Below, piece by piece: positions 34,819 through 44,091 of a stretch of DNA of 64,000 nt (the first letter of the stretch is position 1; the number at the start of each line of letters is the position of its first letter). The translations under genes and the position numbers were made by a program. A model generated the notes under the pieces. It had not been told where the DNA came from. It saw only the letters and a program-made list of their open reading frames with translations, and did no database searches. The stretch is taken from NCBI RefSeq assembly GCF_000020325.1, contig NC_010730.1, forward strand, positions 422,001 to 486,000, given 5' to 3'. This DNA comes from Sulfurihydrogenibium sp. YO3AOP1 (GTDB lineage Bacteria; Aquificota; Aquificia; Aquificales; Hydrogenothermaceae).

Positions 34819-35461
34819 AAAATTTAAAATTCTAACATTAATGGCGGTTGTTAGTACTTCATTGATTTCAACAACTTTCTTAATTAATAAAGTTATAGCA
34901 AAAGAACCTCCAAATCAGGCAAAATCGGAAATAACTCCAGAAGAGATTGGAATTAGACAAGCTCCTGTTGAAGAAGAAGATACTGCACCTCCAGCAATAA
35001 TAGATCCTGAATATGCTCCAAAACCACCCCCCGGAACATCTAAAAAGTACAAAAGAGCATATGAAAACGCTCCTCCACAAATTCCACACAGTACTGAAGG
35101 ACTACTTCCAATTACAAAGGAAAACAACGCTTGTCTTGGATGCCATATGCCTGAAGTAGCTAAAGCAGTTAAAGCAACTCCAATTCCTCCAACTCATTTT
35201 ATAAATTTTAGAACAGGACAAAAATTAAACCATTTATACCAAGGAAGATACAACTGTACACAATGCCATGCTCCACAGTTAGATGTTCAGCCGGTAGTTA
35301 AAAATACATTTAAGCCCGATTATCGTGATCCCAAGGCTAAAGAAAGATCAAAACTTATTCAAAACATTATGGAAGGCGTCGACCTTGGTGGAACAGCCAT
35401 TGATAATGAAAAATTTAGTGGTCCTCCAAGTGATAACGTCCCTTCAGGAGAGCACCATTAA
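34811..35461 (+). CDS. napB: Diheme cytochrome c subunit of nitrate reductase
   Basis: Electron donor to NapA in the periplasm. The 216-residue protein has a signal peptide (to about residue 28), a proline-rich segment, and two heme sites, CLGCH and CTQCH, each with the downstream His found in NapB (PPTHF, HLYQGRYN). Its ribosome site AAAGGAGG lies in the end of napH. Its stop overlaps the napF start by 1 bp. Confidence 0.94.
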   Translation: MLKKFKILTLMAVVSTSLISTTFLINKVIAKEPPNQAKSEITPEEIGIRQAPVEEEDTAPPAIIDPEYAPKPPPGTSKKYKRAYENAPPQIPHSTEGLLPITKENNACLGCHMPEVAKAVKATPIPPTHFINFRTGQKLNHLYQGRYNCTQCHAPQLDVQPVVKNTFKPDYRDPKAKERSKLIQNIMEGVDLGGTAIDNEKFSGPPSDNVPSGEHH

Positions 35462-36000
35462 TGGATAATAAAATTAGCAGAAGGGGGCTGTTTTCGGCTA
35501 TCCCTTCCCTCTTGAAAGAAAGCTTAGATTCAAGAGATTCACATTTGGATATTAAAGAAAAAGAAGAGGCCAAGGATTTTAATTTAATAAGACCTCCATA
35601 TATATCAGAAGAATCGGATTTTAGTCTTTGTAAAGATTGTGAAGGTTATTGTATCTCTAAATGTGAAGAAAAGATTCTTCAAAGATATGAAGATGGTTCA
35701 GTTTATGTAGTTTTTAATAGTTCAGGGTGCACATTTTGTGGAGAATGTTATAAAGCTTGTAATAAAGGTGTTTTAATTGATAAAGATAATAGAAAGATTT
35801 CTGCAAAAGTTCAGATAATTACCGAAAGATGCTTGGCTTGGAATAAAACTATGTGTTTTTCATGTAAAGACCCTTGCTTAGATGATGCAATAAAATTTGA
35901 AGGTTTATTTAAACCAAAAATTATCACTGATAAATGTTCTGGCTGCGGTTTTTGTATAATCACATGTCCAGTTAACGCTATAGTTGCAAGGAGTTTATAA
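35461..36000 (+). CDS. napF: Ferredoxin-type protein NapF
   Basis: A 179-residue cytoplasmic iron-sulfur protein with an N-terminal SRRGLF motif but no cleavable hydrophobic core. The cysteine clusters are CKDCEGYCISKCEE, CTFCGECYKACN, CLAWNKTMCFSCKDPC and CSGCGFCIITCP. NapF is thought to act in maturing the NapA iron-sulfur centre before Tat export. Its place between napB and napL is that of epsilonproteobacterial clusters. Confidence 0.88.
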   Translation: MDNKISRRGLFSAIPSLLKESLDSRDSHLDIKEKEEAKDFNLIRPPYISEESDFSLCKDCEGYCISKCEEKILQRYEDGSVYVVFNSSGCTFCGECYKACNKGVLIDKDNRKISAKVQIITERCLAWNKTMCFSCKDPCLDDAIKFEGLFKPKIITDKCSGCGFCIITCPVNAIVARSL

Positions 36001-36001
36001 G

Positions 36002-36952
36002 ATGAACAAGTACATATTTTTAGCAATTTTGTTTATTTTTTCTAACAGCTTTAGTATAACCATAGAAAAGCAAATCAAAGTTAGTGGAGGGGTTTTAGAT
36101 ATAGTTAATTACCAAAATAATCTTATAGTTTCGACAGAAAAAGGAACGGTTGAAATTTTAGATAAGAAATCGGGAAAGCTAATTAGAAAATTAACTTTAC
36201 CAAAATTTGAAGATTTTATGGGTGGCTATCAACCTCCAAAAGTATTTTCTGTGGACATTTCTCCAAGCGGTAAAACTATTGCAATGATTACAGAAGCTAC
36301 TGGAGGTAATAGAGAGTTTTATGTTGAGCAAGATAATAAACTAATCAAAATAATTCCTGCAAATGCAAACTTACAACTAACAAAGCTAAGATTTTTTAGC
36401 GACGATTTAGTTATTCTAACTACAAAAGGAGATGAGCTTATACTTCTTGACTTAAAATCTCGTAAATATGTATACAGGACCCAAATTGGAAATTATTCTT
36501 TTGGAGATATGGCTCTTTGTGATAATAAAAATAGGTTAGTGATAGGAGACGAAGGCGGAACTGCTTATTTAGTTGATGTAAAATCAGGAAGATTAATTAG
36601 AAAATTTGATAAAGTTAACGTAGACCAAATTTATAGAGTAGATTGCAAATCAGGTAAAATTCTAACCGGAGGTAGAGATAGAAGAGTTGGGTATTATGAT
36701 ATCAATACAGGAAGTTATAAAAAATTAGAAGCTGAATTTATAGTATTTTCTGTTGCACTCTCACCAAGTGCTAAAAAGTGTGCATTTCAATATAACGAAT
36801 CAAATGATATAGGCATTTATGATTTTATTATTGATAAATTAACAACGGTAAAAGGTCATCATTCTACAGTTGGAGTTATGACCTTTTTATCTGAAGATGA
36901 ACTTGTAAGCGGTTCAGATGATGGAAAAATAATTATTTGGAGGATAAAGTAA
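36002..36952 (+). CDS. napL: NapL-like periplasmic beta-propeller protein
   Basis: A 316-residue protein with a signal peptide (FLAILFIFSNSFS) followed by WD40-like repeats, seen as SVDISPSGKTIAMI, KILTGGRDRRVGYYD and LVSGSDDGKIIIWRIK. In epsilonproteobacterial nap clusters napL sits at this position; its function is unclear and it is not essential there. A TTG at 35984 is in frame, but AAGGAG lies between it and the ATG at 36002, which I take as the start. It overlaps napD by one base. Confidence 0.8.
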   Translation: MNKYIFLAILFIFSNSFSITIEKQIKVSGGVLDIVNYQNNLIVSTEKGTVEILDKKSGKLIRKLTLPKFEDFMGGYQPPKVFSVDISPSGKTIAMITEATGGNREFYVEQDNKLIKIIPANANLQLTKLRFFSDDLVILTTKGDELILLDLKSRKYVYRTQIGNYSFGDMALCDNKNRLVIGDEGGTAYLVDVKSGRLIRKFDKVNVDQIYRVDCKSGKILTGGRDRRVGYYDINTGSYKKLEAEFIVFSVALSPSAKKCAFQYNESNDIGIYDFIIDKLTTVKGHHSTVGVMTFLSEDELVSGSDDGKIIIWRIK

Positions 36953-37311
36953 TGGACGAAGTAAAAAACATCTCATCAATAGTTGTTCAAACAAGACCAG
37001 AATTTTTAAATGATGTATTAAAAGAATTAGAAAATAGTAATGTATGTGATATTCATTTTTATGATGAAAAAGGTAGGATTGTAGTAACAATAGAAGGCAG
37101 GGATGCAGATGAAGAAATTGCTAAAATTAGGATAATTCAAAGTATACCTCATGTAATATCAGCAGAAATGCACTTTACCTATACTGCCGAAGAGCTTGAA
37201 AAAGCAATGAAAGAAATTGAGGAAAATCAAAATAAGATTTTAGAATTTTTAAATGATGATTCAATACCAGCAGAAAAAATAACATATTCAGGACATTTAA
37301 AAAAGCTTTAA
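36952..37311 (+). CDS. napD: NapD, chaperone for the NapA Tat signal
   Basis: A 119-residue cytoplasmic ferredoxin-fold chaperone that binds the NapA twin-arginine peptide. Typical NapD features: ISSIVVQTRPEFLNDVLKEL at the N-terminus, the G-R-IVVTIEG strand, and SIPHVISAEMHFTY. It has a longer charged C-terminal helix than the E. coli protein. The ATG at 36952 overlaps the napL stop and has TTGGAGG upstream; an earlier TTG at 36937 would start inside that site. Last gene of the nap cluster. Confidence 0.88.
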   Translation: MDEVKNISSIVVQTRPEFLNDVLKELENSNVCDIHFYDEKGRIVVTIEGRDADEEIAKIRIIQSIPHVISAEMHFTYTAEELEKAMKEIEENQNKILEFLNDDSIPAEKITYSGHLKKL

Positions 37312-37477
37312 AGATGTCTTTCTCATCTAATGACTAATAGAAGTGTATAAGTCAAAAGAAGTATAGGAAAATATGTTAAGGATGAAAATTGTACGGTTAG
37401 GTTTTTTCCAAACCTTTCATTCCCAATTCAAAGAAATCCTGATTATATAACTTCTATCTTAGTTATAAAGAAAATAA

Positions 37478-37491
37478 TTGATCTTAATCAA
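37478..37491 (+). promoter_or_regulatory. Fnr-type operator before nosL1
   Basis: TTGATCTTAATCAA. It lies 65 bp before the nosL1 start, with TACCAT near 37515 as a possible -10. The rest of the 37312-37555 gap has only a weak hairpin (GGTTT/AAACC near 37400) that may end the nap transcript. Confidence 0.75.
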
Positions 37492-37555
37492 TGAATTTAT
37501 TTATATAAAATCATTACCATTATCTTGTTAAACTTACGAAAGGAGGTAAACGTTA

Positions 37556-38023
37556 ATGAAAATTTTTAAATCTTTGATAATCTTACTATTTGTAGTAATA
37601 GGAGCATTTGGAGAAGAAAGAATATTACTCAATTATGGTGTTGACAAATGCCAATTTTGTGGTATGATTGTTAAAAGTGAAAAATTTGGCTCAATAGGAA
37701 TAACTAATGAGAATAAAAAGATTACTTTTTGTAGCATAGAATGTGCAGTAGCTTATTATATACTTAACAAAGATAAGATTAAAGAAATCAAAGTTCCTAA
37801 TTTCTTAAACCCTTCAGAGTTTATAAATGCTTCTGATGCATATTTCCTAAAAAGCGATAAAATAAAAACTATGATGGGAATGAATTTGTCAGCTTATAAG
37901 TCTATTGAAGAAGCAACTAAGATGAAAAATGAAAAAGGAGGAGAGATATATAACTGGAAAGAGGTTCAGGAATTAATAAACAAAGAGTTCTTACCTAGAT
38001 TTGAGTCAAAACATCATCATTAA
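37556..38023 (+). CDS. nosL: NosL-family copper chaperone, copy 1
   Basis: A 155-residue secreted protein (signal peptide to about GAFGEE). The copper motif is CQFCGMIV; a second pair comes in FCSIECAVAYY, and MMGMNLSAY is near the end, a Met-rich stretch typical of NosL. It ends with SKHHH, another possible copper site. NosL delivers Cu(I) to N2O reductase. A second, lipid-anchored NosL lies downstream. Ribosome site AAAGGAGG. Confidence 0.88.
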   Translation: MKIFKSLIILLFVVIGAFGEERILLNYGVDKCQFCGMIVKSEKFGSIGITNENKKITFCSIECAVAYYILNKDKIKEIKVPNFLNPSEFINASDAYFLKSDKIKTMMGMNLSAYKSIEEATKMKNEKGGEIYNWKEVQELINKEFLPRFESKHHH

Positions 38024-38046
38024 ATTTATTTAAGGAGGATAATCCT

Positions 38047-38556
38047 ATGAAGAGAAAACTTTTTGTTTCTGCATTAATAGGTTTGGTAATTATTTCTTGT
38101 CAAAAAAAAGAGGAAGGGCAAGTAGAACAAAAGGAGCAAAAAGCCCCAACAAGTCAAATTTCAACAACCGCTGAAACAGGGAAAAATGAAAAATCAGGAC
38201 AAGTCAATCAAACTTCAGATATAGGAATTGGTCCAATTAAAAAAGTAGAGATAAGTGATAAAATAGATCAAGAAATGGCTAAAAAGGGAGAAGAAATTTT
38301 TAAAATGAAGTGTAGCATGTGTCATAAATTAGATGAAAAATACGTTGGACCTCCTTTAAAAGGTGTAACTTTAGCAATGAAGCCTGAGTGGATTATGAAT
38401 ATGATATTGAATCCTGTCGAGATGACACAAAAAGATCCAGTTGCTAAAGCATTATATGAAACTTATTTAACACAAATGACCCCACAAAATTTATCAGAGG
38501 AAGAGGCTCGTGCCGTACTTGAATATTTAAGATCTGTTGATAACCAATCAAAATAG
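38047..38556 (+). CDS. Lipid-anchored monoheme cytochrome c in the nos cluster
   Basis: A 169-residue lipoprotein: lipobox VIISC (Cys around 19), a long Lys/Glu/Gln/Ser/Thr-rich linker to about residue 80, then a class I cytochrome domain with CSMCH and an axial Met candidate in LTQMTPQNLS. It probably brings electrons to NosZ, like the NosC cytochromes of clade II nos clusters, though the sequence link to those is only by context. It lies 23 bp after nosL1. Confidence 0.82.
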   Translation: MKRKLFVSALIGLVIISCQKKEEGQVEQKEQKAPTSQISTTAETGKNEKSGQVNQTSDIGIGPIKKVEISDKIDQEMAKKGEEIFKMKCSMCHKLDEKYVGPPLKGVTLAMKPEWIMNMILNPVEMTQKDPVAKALYETYLTQMTPQNLSEEEARAVLEYLRSVDNQSK

Positions 38557-38567
38557 AATTTTTGTTT

Positions 38568-38596
38568 ACCCACACTGAACCTTGTGTGGGTTCTTA
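38568..38596 (+). terminator. Hairpin after the nos cytochrome gene
   Basis: ACCCACAC pairs with GTGTGGGT around an 8-base loop, 12 bases after the stop. The T tract is poor (TCTTATAC). Confidence 0.6.
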
Positions 38597-38637
38597 TACT
38601 TAGAATCTCTAATCTCTTTATAAACTTTATAAACAAT

Positions 38638-38815
38638 GATACGTCGGGTGAGAAATTGACAAAAGGCTCTAAATTAAATAAAAGATCTTTCGGACTTCAT
38701 CCTTAATATGACAGAGAGACTTTAATGTTCAAGCATCAAAAAAATTGACCCGCCTTTCATGTCATTCTGCAGACAGCGAGGAATTTTATCTTTCTTGAAT
38801 TTTTATACGAAGTAT
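38638..38815. repeat. Decayed copy of the dispersed repeat, copy 8
   Basis: CGGGTGAGAAATTGA is followed by ATCTTTCGGACTTCATCC, ATATGACAGAG, then GTCATTCTGCAGACAGCG. The modules are recognisable but their stems are broken by mutations. It takes up part of the 478-bp gap before nosZ (38557-39034); the remainder is AT-rich with the nosZ operator. Confidence 0.55.
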
Positions 38816-38958
38816 TAACTGTACAAATCATATATTGTTAAAATTAACAAAAAAATAAACTATTCTCTTCTTTTTAATAAAAGAATTCTATGTTTAATTT
38901 TAATTTAATTTTGTTTAATATTACTATAAAAAAATCGTGAAATTATATTTAGATTTCT

Positions 38959-38972
38959 TTGATTTAAATCAA
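38959..38972 (+). promoter_or_regulatory. Fnr-type operator before nosZ
   Basis: TTGATTTAAATCAA, identical to the nap site. TAAATA at 38994 is placed as a -10 for a site centred at -41.5; nosZ starts at 39035. Confidence 0.8.
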
Positions 38973-39034
38973 TGAGCATATAGAAAAATTCCTTAAATAT
39001 ATATACTAACTACTTTAAAATGGAGGTTTATGCT

Positions 39035-41007
39035 ATGAGAAAATTATTATTTGGTGCAGGGATAATTTCCCTGTCTTCATTGTTAATTTTTGGATGCCCC
39101 TCGAAGGAGCAAGTAAAATCAACAGGTGGTGCTGGTGGTTTTGAAGATGCTGCGAAAAAAGTTTATGTTCCTCCTGGACAGTATGATGAATTTTACGCTT
39201 TCCTATCAGGAGGATTTAATGGACAATTAAGCGTGTATGGATTACCTTCTGGTCGGTTGCTTAAGATAATACCTGTTTTTTCACAATTTCCTGAAAACGG
39301 TTATGGATATACTCCAGAGACAAAACCCATGCTTATGACCTCATACGGTTTTGTACCCTGGGACGATAGCGCCACCACCCTGAGCTATCTCAAACTAACG
39401 GTGCACCAGACGGAAGATGGATTTTCATAAATGCAAACAACACTCCAAGAATAGCAAAAATTTCTTTAACTACTTTTGAAACAACAGAAATTATCGAGAT
39501 TCCAAATGCAGCTGGAAACCATGCTTCATCTTTTATTACAGAAAATTCTGAGTATCTTACTGCATCTACAAGATTTAGCGTACCAATTCCACAGAAGGAT
39601 GTGGAAATCAAATCTTATGCTCAAAATTTTAAAGGAACGATAAGTTTTATTAAACTTGATCCCAAGGACGGAAAAATGTCATTAGCATTTCAACTCCTTG
39701 TCCCTGGATATAATTACGATTTAGCTCACTGTGGTAAAGGACCATCTCACGATTGGTGTTTCTTTACATCATACAATACAGAACAAGCCCACACCCTATT
39801 AGAAATTAATGCATCAAAGAATGATAAGGATTATATCGCAGCTGTCAATTGGAAAAAATTAGAACAATGTGTTGCAGAAGGTAAAGGAAAAGATGTTCCT
39901 ACAGAATACTATCATAACATTTTAGATGAAACTAAACATATGGCTACATCCGAAGTTATTAAATCAGTAAAAATGTTAACACCTCAAGATTGCCCTGGGT
40001 CAATATACTATCTCCCAACACCAAAATCTCCTCATGGTGTTGACGTAGATCCTACAGGAGAATATATAATTGGGGGAGGAAAGCTTGCAACAGTAATTCC
40101 TATCCATTCCTTCTCTAAGATGTTAAAAGCGATAGAAGGTAAACAGTTTGAAAAAGAAGTCGATGGTATTCCCGTTATTAAATACGAAGCAGTAAATCAT
40201 TGTGAAGTTCCCAAACCATGTCTTGGACCATTACACACTGAGTTTGATGGAAAAGGAAATGCTTACACTTCATGCTTTGTATCTTCGGAGGTTGTTAAAT
40301 ATGATTACAAAACTTGCAAGGTCCTTGATAGAATTCCGGTTTATTATTCAATAGGACATTTAATGATCCCTGGTGGAGATTCTGCTAAACCTTGGGGTAA
40401 ATATTTGTTAGCAATGAATAAAATAACAAAAGATAGATATTTACCAACTGGACCAGAATTAGCACAATCTGCTCAGCTAATAGATATTAGTGGTGATAAA
40501 ATGAAGATGTTATTGGATTTCCCAACTGTAGGAGAGCCACATTATGCTCAAGGAATTGCTGCAAGTGTAATTAAAGACAGAGTAGCAAAAATTTACGACT
40601 TAAAATCAAATGCACACCCTGATGCTATTAAATCAGAAGCTGACGCAAAAGTTGTAAGAAAGGGCAATGAAGTTCATATTTATTTAACAATGATAAGATC
40701 TCACTTTACACCTGACAATATTGAGGGAGTTAAAGTTGGAGACAAAGTTTACTTCCACATTACAAACCTTGAACAAGACTGGGATATACCTCATGGTTTT
40801 GCAGTTTTGGGCATGAATAACTCAGAAGTTTTAGTAATGCCAGGACAAACAAAAACACTCGTGTGGGAACCTAAAAAAGAAGGTGTTTATCCATTCTATT
40901 GTACTGATTTTTGCTCTGCATTACACCAAGAAATGCAGGGATATGTAAGAGTCTCTCCTGCTGGTTCAAATCCTCAAATAAAATACGGAACAAATAAGGA
41001 TCTTTAA
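39035..41007 (+). pseudogene. nosZ: Nitrous-oxide reductase, clade II, with a frameshift
   Basis: Reduces N2O to N2 in the periplasm. The first frame (39035-39430) carries a Sec-type, lipobox-like signal (LLIFGC) and the first propeller blades up to SYGFVPWDDS. Then the frame changes: the expected HHPELSQTNG and all that follows is read in the -1 frame to 41007. The cause is an extra GC at 39371-39372, exactly before the histidine pair that binds the CuZ cluster. The rest is intact: HGVDVDPTGEYIIGGGKL, and the CuA domain with FYCTDFCSALHQEMQGY. The ATG at 39035 with GGAGG is the start. It may be a true mutation or a sequence error. Confidence 0.88.
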
Positions 41008-41030
41008 TATTCAACTAGTTAAATTAAACA

Positions 41031-41059
41031 AAGGGGGGAGGGTTCCCCCTTATTTTTTT
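41031..41059 (+). terminator. Terminator after nosZ
   Basis: AAGGGGG and CCCCCTT form a 7-bp stem with a short G-rich loop, followed by ATTTTTTT. It separates nosZ from the accessory genes, which probably depend on read-through or a further promoter. Confidence 0.85.
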
Positions 41060-41101
41060 CAATTCAATTTAAGTTAGTGTTTGCTAACAAAGGAGGTTAT
41101 C

Positions 41102-41668
41102 ATGATAAAAAGAGTACTTTTAATTTTAGCGGGTATTTTACTAATCGGGGTTTATTTTTTTCCTATATGGGAGATACTTTTTTATGCTCCACAATATCCC
41201 GAAGGTTTAGGGATGTTAATTCATGTAAATAAAATTACTGGATTGGGTGAGCACGATATTGAAATTATAAATGATTTAAACCATTATATCGGGATGAAAA
41301 CAATAGAAGAAAACTCGATCCCTGAACTTAAGATAATGCCATTTATTTTGGCTTTTTTAATAATTTATGCTTTTATTGCAGCAATAATAAATAAAAAATT
41401 AGTAACCTTAACATTCTCGGCAATAATAACTCTTTTAGGCATAGCTGGTTTGGTTGATTTCTATTTGTGGGAATACGATTATGGCCATAATCTCGCTCCA
41501 AATGCTCCAATAAAAGTTGATCCATTCCAACCTGCATTTATTGGGCATAAACCATTTTTAAATTTTGATATTTATTCATTTCCTCATATAGGAGGTGCGT
41601 TATTAGGTTTGGCAATTGTACTTGCTTGGCTATCAACATATCTTTATTTTAAAGAGGGTAAAAAATGA
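41102..41668 (+). CDS. Membrane protein of clade II nos clusters, NosB-like
   Basis: A 188-residue protein with about four to five membrane segments. Between segments 1 and 2 is a periplasmic loop with PQYPEGLGMLIHVNKITG and DLNHYIGMKTIEE; a second loop has DYGHNLAPNAPIKVDPFQP. Several conserved His, Met and Tyr suggest heme or copper contact. Genes of this type follow nosZ in clade II clusters, where NosB is a membrane protein needed for N2O respiration. The equation with NosB is by position and size. The ATG at 41102 has AAAGGAGG; an upstream TTG is less likely. Confidence 0.65.
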   Translation: MIKRVLLILAGILLIGVYFFPIWEILFYAPQYPEGLGMLIHVNKITGLGEHDIEIINDLNHYIGMKTIEENSIPELKIMPFILAFLIIYAFIAAIINKKLVTLTFSAIITLLGIAGLVDFYLWEYDYGHNLAPNAPIKVDPFQPAFIGHKPFLNFDIYSFPHIGGALLGLAIVLAWLSTYLYFKEGKK

Positions 41669-42138
41669 AAAAAGGACTATATCTTTTCTTGATTTTTTTA
41701 ATTTTAATAGGATGTAGCCCTAAGGGTCCTGAGCCAATTAATCCGGGTAAGGATATTTGCGAATATTGTAAAATGGTAATAACTGATATAAAATTTGCGA
41801 GTGAAATCATAACAAAAACAGGAAAAGTTTATAAATACGATTCAATAGAATGTGCGGCTGCAGATTATTTGGCGAAAAAAGATCAAGTTAAAGCTATTTA
41901 TGTACCAAATTATGATAATCCTAAGGAGTTTATTTTGGCAGAAAAAGCATTTTATTTGGTAAGTGATAATTTAAGGAGTCCAATGGGCTTAAATGTTTCT
42001 GCATACCCAGATAGAGAAAGCGCTGAAACGAAACTGAAAACAAAAGGAGGAAAGATTTATGATTGGGAAGGTATTACTGTATTGGTTCAGATGGAGTTCA
42101 TTCCACGTTTTAGTAATATGCATATCTATGAAAAATAA
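41665..42138 (+). CDS. nosL: NosL-family copper chaperone lipoprotein, copy 2
   Basis: A 157-residue lipoprotein: lipobox LILIGC (Cys 17), then the copper site CEYCKMVI, SIECAAADYL and SPMGLNVSAYPDRESA. In copy 1 the motif is CxxCGM; here it is CxxCKM. It overlaps the preceding membrane protein gene by 4 bp (ATGA) and is followed 12 bp later by nosD. Two NosL versions, one soluble and one anchored, may form a copper relay. Confidence 0.9.
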   Translation: MKKGLYLFLIFLILIGCSPKGPEPINPGKDICEYCKMVITDIKFASEIITKTGKVYKYDSIECAAADYLAKKDQVKAIYVPNYDNPKEFILAEKAFYLVSDNLRSPMGLNVSAYPDRESAETKLKTKGGKIYDWEGITVLVQMEFIPRFSNMHIYEK

Positions 42139-42150
42139 AAAGGTTCAAAG

Positions 42151-43390
42151 ATGCTTATAGTACTAACTTTGTTCTTCATGCTTACTTTATTCACTTTTAA
42201 TTCATATGCAAAAGAAATTATAGTGTGTAAAAAAGGTTGTGATTCTAATACAATACAATATGCTATAGATGTATCTATGCCTGGAGATAAGATTATAGTA
42301 AAAAAAGATGTTTATAAAGAACATTTAATTATAGATAGACCTGTAACCCTTATTGGGGAAAATTTTCCTGTAATTGATGGAGAATTTAAGGGTCAAGTAA
42401 TTATAGTTAATAATACTTTTGGATTTAAGATATCCGGATTTAAAATTCAAAATTCAGGGATGAGTTATGTTGATGACTTAGCTGGACTTAGAGTAGAAAA
42501 TAGCGGAAATTGTGAAATTTCTAACAATATATTAATAAATAATTTTTTTGCTTTGTATCTTGCAAATGTTTACAACTGTAAATTAATTGGTAATAAAATT
42601 TTAGGAAATGCTAAAACCGAAGGGTCCTCAGGAAACGGAATACATATTTGGAATTCCAAAAACATATATATATAATAATTACGTAAGAGGGCATAGGGAT
42701 GGAATCTATTTTGAATTTGTATTAAACAGTAAGATTGAAAATAATTTATCAGAGAAAAACCTTAGATATGGTCTTCATTTTATGTATTCTGACTCTGATG
42801 AATATTTAAATAACATATTTCAAAAAAATGGTGCTGGAATTGCTGTCATGTATTCAAAAAATATAAAAATGTATAAAAATAAATATATTTATAACAGTGG
42901 ACCAGCAAATTATGGATTATTATTAAAAGAAATCGTAAATAGTGAATTGAAAGATAATCTTTTTTACAAGAATACTTTTGGGATATATATGGAAGATTCT
43001 AATAGAACTTTATTTGAAAATAATACTTTTAGAGAAAATGGAATTGGTATTAAGTTATTGGCCAATTGTGAAAATAATATTTTTAGAAAAAACAATTTCA
43101 TTAATAATATTTTTGATGTTACAACAAATAGCAGACAAAACTATGGAAATTTATTTACAGAAAATTATTGGAGTAATTATAGAGGTTTCGATTTAAATAA
43201 AGATGGATATGGGGATATACCATACAAACCTGTAACGTTATCTTCATATTTATTTGAAAAGTATCCACTTCTTTTTATTTTGTTAAAAAGTTTCTTTATA
43301 TATTTAATTGATCTAGCAGAAAGTCAAATTCCTACATTAACTCCAATAGATATGAAGGATCAAAAACCATCTTTAAAGGTGTGGAGATGA
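42151..43390 (+). pseudogene. nosD: NosD, periplasmic copper-site maturation protein, frameshifted
   Basis: NosD is a parallel beta-helix (CASH domain) protein needed to build the CuZ site. The first frame runs from ATG 42151 (signal peptide to about SYAKEI) to a stop at 42675, ending GNGIHIWNSKNIYI. The continuation YNNYVRGHRDGIYFEFV and the remaining beta-helix turns are in the +1 frame up to 43390. The break is in an AT dinucleotide tract (42664-42674). Adding one AT unit restores N-I-Y-I-Y-N-N-Y-V-R-G-H-R-D-G, which aligns with normal NosD. Combined length would be about 413 residues, typical. The downstream frame overlaps nosF by ATGA. Confidence 0.88.
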
Positions 43391-44091
43391 TTATAATAAA
43401 AAATTTGGAAAAAAAATTTGGAAAAATCTATGCTCTGAAAGACATAAATATGGAGATTGAAAAAGGCAAGATTACATCATTAATAGGTCCTAACGCTAGC
43501 GGAAAGACTACTTTAATTAAAAGTATCCTTGGTTTAGTTATCCCAACGAATGGAAAAATATTAGTTAATGATATAGATATTTTTAAAGATTATCGTTATA
43601 GAAAAAATATTGGCTACACTTCTCAACTTGCTAATTTTCCTGACAATCTTACTGTAAACGAATTTTTTAACATGATGCAGGATATAAGAGGAAAAAATGC
43701 AGAAAAAAAGTTAAAAGATTTAATTGAAATATTTGAGTTAGAATCGCAACTAAATAAGAAAATTAAAAGTTTATCTGGAGGGACTAAACAAAAAGTTAAT
43801 ATTATTCTTGCCTTAATGTTTGATCCTGAAATTCTAATCTTTGATGAACCTACCGTCGGTCTTGACCCAATAACTTCTATAAAATTTAAAAAATTAATTC
43901 TCGAAGAAAAAAATAAAGGCAAAACAATAATTTATGTATCCCATATTATAAATGAAATAGAAGATTTGGCTGATAATTTAGGCTTTATGATAGAAGGCAA
44001 GATCGCATTTTTTGGATCTATCCAAGAATTAAAAGAAAAAACAAATACACAAAATTTGGAGGATGCTATCGTATGTTCATTAAACTCCTAA
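43387..44091 (+). CDS. nosF: ABC transporter ATP-binding protein NosF
   Basis: ATPase subunit of the NosFY transporter, which supports NosD in copper-sulfide cluster assembly of N2O reductase. The protein (about 234 residues) has Walker A GPNASGKTTLIKSILG, the signature LSGGTKQKVNIILAL, Walker B ILIFDEPTVGLDP and the switch His in YVSHIINEIE. The ATG at 43387 overlaps the nosD stop; a GTG at 43381 is an alternative. It overlaps nosY by 19 bp. Confidence 0.93.
   Translation: MIIIKNLEKKFGKIYALKDINMEIEKGKITSLIGPNASGKTTLIKSILGLVIPTNGKILVNDIDIFKDYRYRKNIGYTSQLANFPDNLTVNEFFNMMQDIRGKNAEKKLKDLIEIFELESQLNKKIKSLSGGTKQKVNIILALMFDPEILIFDEPTVGLDPITSIKFKKLILEEKNKGKTIIYVSHIINEIEDLADNLGFMIEGKIAFFGSIQELKEKTNTQNLEDAIVCSLNS

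Noticed and set aside
39360-39440. Programmed -1 frameshift to make full NosZ
   Set aside because: The -1 frame is the right one and a hairpin exists, but there is no slippery heptamer at the junction and the hairpin lies across it, not after it. A mutation or sequence error is simpler.
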